Below, piece after piece: positions 60,815-64,000 of a stretch of DNA of 64,000 bases; within the stretch, counting starts at the first letter, position 1; every line of letters starts with the position of its first letter. The stretch spans positions 73,554,647-73,618,646 of the forward strand of contig NC_051069.1 in NCBI RefSeq assembly GCF_004664715.2. The letters are read 5' to 3'. The notes beneath the pieces were generated by a model, which made no database searches, had not been told where the DNA came from, and saw nothing but the letters and a program-made list of their open reading frames with translations. A program made the position numbers and the translations under genes. The stretch is from Peromyscus leucopus. Its lineage: Eukaryota > Chordata > Mammalia > Rodentia > Cricetidae.

Positions 60815-60972
60815 TACTTTTATATATACACGTGTCTCCATGCCACATGTGCTGGTAACTCTGGAGGCCAGAAGAGGACATTAGATCCCACGGAGCTGGA
60901 GTTACACACAATGAATCCTTTGGAAGTACAGCAAAAGCTCTTGACCAATGAACCATCCTCATGTCTCTAAAC
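60815..60972 (-). mobile_element. B3-type SINE, diverged
   Basis: 'ctctggaggccagaagagga', 'ttagatcccacggagctgga' and 'aagctcttgaccaatgaacc' are a reversed B3 body and head. Confidence 0.75.
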
Positions 60973-62123
60973 TCATGATTTGAGAACTGGCTTCCTATAT
61001 TAACAATTGTTCTCTTGTATTTGATGAGTTCTCTTGGTGTGATTATAACATGGAGACTAAATGAATATTTCTGGATTTGTATTTAATGATTTTTCTAAAT
61101 AGAAATTATATATATATATAACTGTTCCCAGACTTGACTTTTAGGATCATATCAAAATTGTGAGGGTTTCATATTTTTTTCACACATACTTCTTACATTT
61201 TCTGAGTTGGACTGCATGATTTATTTCAGTGTACAAAGAAGACCACTTCAGAGGACATTGAATAATTACCCCAAACTAAAGATTGCAGGTTGCTCATAAT
61301 TCTTATCTATCTTCTGTGATCATGCATATTCACTTTAATAATATTAATTAATAGACAAATATCATACCCACTTTTGTGATACAGACTAATGATAAGTGTC
61401 TTACTATATAAATATAACCTATACTTGAAAGGAAACAAAAGTAATGTATTTGTCCAAAGTTGCTTCTGCTAAGCAGAGACGCTCAGCATCAAATGCAGTG
61501 AGATGCAGATTCTGAAAGGAGAGCTGATGGCGCAGTTAAAATGGTTCAGCAAATAAAACAAGGATGCCCTTTCCAAGGACACTGTCTGAAATTTTATAGT
61601 TGCTGTAGACAGTTATATAACAAAACACATACCTTTTGAGCAATTGGATTGGTTCACAGTTTCCTAAATTCAAAATATTTGGGGTGGTTTGTGCAAAACT
61701 CTAATGTTAAAATAAAATGCCTAATTTGCACAAAGGCCCCAGGAAATTTCCTGTTTTCCCCATTAGTTTTAGGCCACTGGACATTGTACTATTGCTAACA
61801 ATTTGATGAGGGCGATGAAGTGAATTAGTCCTCCAGACTTTGAAGGCTCGTGGAGTTGTGCCCTTTTGGAAGCATTTGTTTTTTGTCTGAGGAATGTCAA
61901 AGCTGGCAATTTTGTGATGGCAATTTGTTTCTCCATCTGCCCCATACATTTAGACTTTTGTGAAGAATGGAGATTTTATGGTGCAAGCAGGCCTTTCATT
62001 TTGTGTGTTGCCAGTATGATTTTTCCAAGTAGAAGTCACCTGTATGTTGGGCTTCTGTGATTGCTCACATGGAATGGGTAAGTCCTTGGACAAGTCTGAA
62101 ATAGCTCTAAAGTGACAGATGGA
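60973..62123. other. unassigned AT-rich intergenic sequence
   Basis: A short (TA)n near 61108-61120. Nothing else recognised. Confidence 0.4.
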
Positions 62124-62508
62124 CAAATATGCTGTGGATATCCTCTGTATGCTGTGAATGTGTTGCTCTGATTGACTGATAAATAATAAAATGCTGATTG
62201 GCCAGTAGCCAAGCAGGAAGTATAGTATAGGCGGGATAAGCAGAGAGGAGAATTAAGGGAAGAGGAAGGCTGAGTCAGGAGACACCAGCCAGACACAGAA
62301 GAAGCAAGATGTAAAAGTACCAGTAAGCCACAAGCCACATGGCAACTTAAAGATAAATAGAAATGTGTTAATTTAATATATAAGAATTAGATAGCAAGAA
62401 GCCTGCCATGGCCATATAGTTTATAAGTAATATAAGTCTCTGTGTTTACTTGGGTCTGAGTGGCTGCCAGAGCCAGATGGACATAGGAAAACTCCAGCTA
62501 CACAAATA
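62124..62508 (+). mobile_element. solo LTR, copy 5, TSD CAAATA
   Basis: Perfect caaata repeats at 62124-62129 and 62503-62508 bound a 373-bp LTR (62130-62502), tgctgtgga to agctaca. Family landmarks: 'gttgctctgattgactgata', 'gccaagcaggaagtatagta', 'aagaagcctgccatggccat', 'agtctctgtgtttacttggg'. No internal viral sequence. Confidence 0.9.
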
Positions 62509-63460
62509 TTGTCTCAAACCTGAAGTCTGTATTAGGGTAGATTATACTGCTGTCTGGTGAGAAACACTTTTCACATACAGAGGCTTCATAAACGAAAGTG
62601 TACATTTGTCCAGTCACTAAAGTCCCACAAACATTCAAAAGCAGGAAGGCAAGGACTGGCAGGACAGCTGAATGTAAGTGAGCATGGGTAATCTCCACTA
62701 CAGCTTCCAGCTCCTCTGTATTTAAAAAGTTTGTCTTTTTAGTATCAGGTACCTTTTGAAATCTCACATTGCATAATCTGATTTATCACTTGGATGAGTA
62801 ATGTAAATTCTGGTTGTTTCGTAACTTACTTTGAAATAGGAATAAGATTTGCAGCTTTGGGGGGGAATTAATTTGTTCAAGTCTTTGCCTGTTATGTTCA
62901 GAAAATTTATTAATGTAATATTGTAATCTGAAGAATTAATGTTGCATCATTTTTCTCAATCAAGAAATAGAAGGAAGTTCTAGAGAAAAATGAGAACACT
63001 TTAGACAAAAATTGGGAAATAATTTCTAGTTTTCTCTAAAACACTGTAATCTCTATCATTTGGTGATAATTTAATTTTACAGGCCTTTGATGAAGTTGTG
63101 TGTCCTTGGGTGAGTCATTTAAAACAATCCTTGTCGCATCAAATTAGTGAGGAGTGTCATTGTTTGCAGAGTGGTCTTAAGAGAGAAAATCTATTCAAAG
63201 AAGTTATAATAGCTCCTGGTCTTTATGGAGAACTCATTGGAATTATCTAGTGCTATAATGACAAGTGAAAAAGTAGTGATCACATGTACATCCTATTTGA
63301 GCCAAGTCCAGGGCTTTTATCATTATTGCGTACCATTTCTTACAGTCTAGGATCTCGTTAAAGGCTTTCGATAAGCTAGTACTAATAAACCACTAGAAAC
63401 CACCAAATGAAAACATTAACATACTTTATCTGGATAGCTTTGTCCCTACCCCCAGGCCTT
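62509..63460. other. unassigned intergenic sequence
   Basis: No recognised repeat or gene. Confidence 0.4.
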
Positions 63461-64000
63461 CAGGTTAGGCACCATTATGATGAGCCAGTGCATGGGGGGG
63501 GGGATGGGAAAAAGAGAGAGGCAGAATGTTTCACATGCTGGGGAGAGAGACAGATCTGAAGAGGTGAGGGCACCGAGGAACAGGCTGATGTGGATGGACT
63601 GCTTGCCACCTGGGGCCATGGTGATACTCAGGCCTGGGCTGTTGCCAAGAACTATGTCTTGGTCTGTGGTCCTGACACAGCAGTGGAAGTCTGTGTTGAT
63701 GTCTGTGACTTCTGTTGCCACTGAGAGTCCTTCGGGTACCTGGAGTCTGGGCCACCACAGGTGATGTCCCCAGAGGGCAGCACAGGGCCCATGTTAATCT
63801 AGGAGCCCTGCTCTGCCACCCAGGACCAAGGGGTCATGCCAATCCAGGAGGCCTGTGCTGCTACCCAGGTTCATGGTGACATCAGCCTGGAATGCTGCTG
63901 GGACCCATATCTGTGTCCATGGTCCTGCAGCGGCCTGGCTCAGAATTGACCTCTGTAGCTCCTGCTGCCACCAAGGGCCATGCAGAGGCCTACAGTCTGG
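63461..64000 (+). mobile_element. GC-rich repeat, second copy (cut by window end)
   Basis: 'gccacctggggccatggtga', 'tgctgccaccaagggcc' and 'tgtctgtgacttctgttgcc' match the minus-strand text of 6487-7830 (compare 'catggtgacatcc' and 'acacctggggcatggtgaca' there). Likely the same L1-like 3' region or related repeat, in opposite orientation and running off the right edge. A G10 run lies at 63494-63503. Confidence 0.5.

Overview
This window reads as gene-poor nuclear DNA from a rodent, most likely a cricetid (hamster, vole or deer-mouse group). The evidence is the repeat content: B1 SINEs whose 3' half reads like 'gatccaggacaggc', tRNA-derived B2/B3/B4-type SINEs, an intact ID element, rodent L1 3' ends including old Lx-like ones, URR1-like DNA transposon relics, and five solo LTRs of one family resembling the mys-type LTRs of cricetids. 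I see no protein-coding gene, exon series, CpG island, tRNA or rRNA gene. The open frames are chance frames, simple-repeat frames or pieces of transposons. Family names come from memory of consensus sequences and have not been checked with RepeatMasker.

Layout: 1-12 kb holds an unclassified rodent repeat, an 823-bp polyadenylated retro-insert with a 15-bp target-site duplication (TSD), several SINEs and a GC-rich L1-like 3' region with internal tandem units (about 6.5-7.8 kb). 12-20 kb holds an AT-rich block, a solo LTR, old L1 ORF2 relics (13.5-15.9 and 17.2-17.7 kb) and B4/B3 SINEs. 20-30 kb is dense in SINEs, two more solo LTRs, a URR1-like element carrying a 143-bp all-purine tract, and a B1 nested in a B3. 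30-36 kb holds the two most informative insertions: a 1,466-bp segment bounded by a 21-bp direct repeat and ending in poly(A), which carries MIR and MLT1/URR1 relics, and an L1 with an inverted 5' part and about 140 bp of extra 3' sequence bounded by a 16-bp direct repeat. 39-46 kb holds two B1s with clear TSDs and two Lx-like L1 3' ends, one with an inverted 5' part. 48-52 kb has more L1 pieces. 52.1-56.0 kb is the largest stretch with no transposon I can recognise. 56-64 kb has microsatellites, an ID element with an 11-bp TSD, two more solo LTRs and, at the right edge, a second copy of the GC-rich repeat in the opposite orientation to the first.

No genes work together here. The window is mainly a record of L1-driven retroposition, LTR-LTR recombination and microsatellite growth. 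The most unusual features are the two retro-inserts of unknown source, the rearranged L1 with its probable 3' transduction, and the set of five solo LTRs that all keep recognisable 6-bp TSDs.
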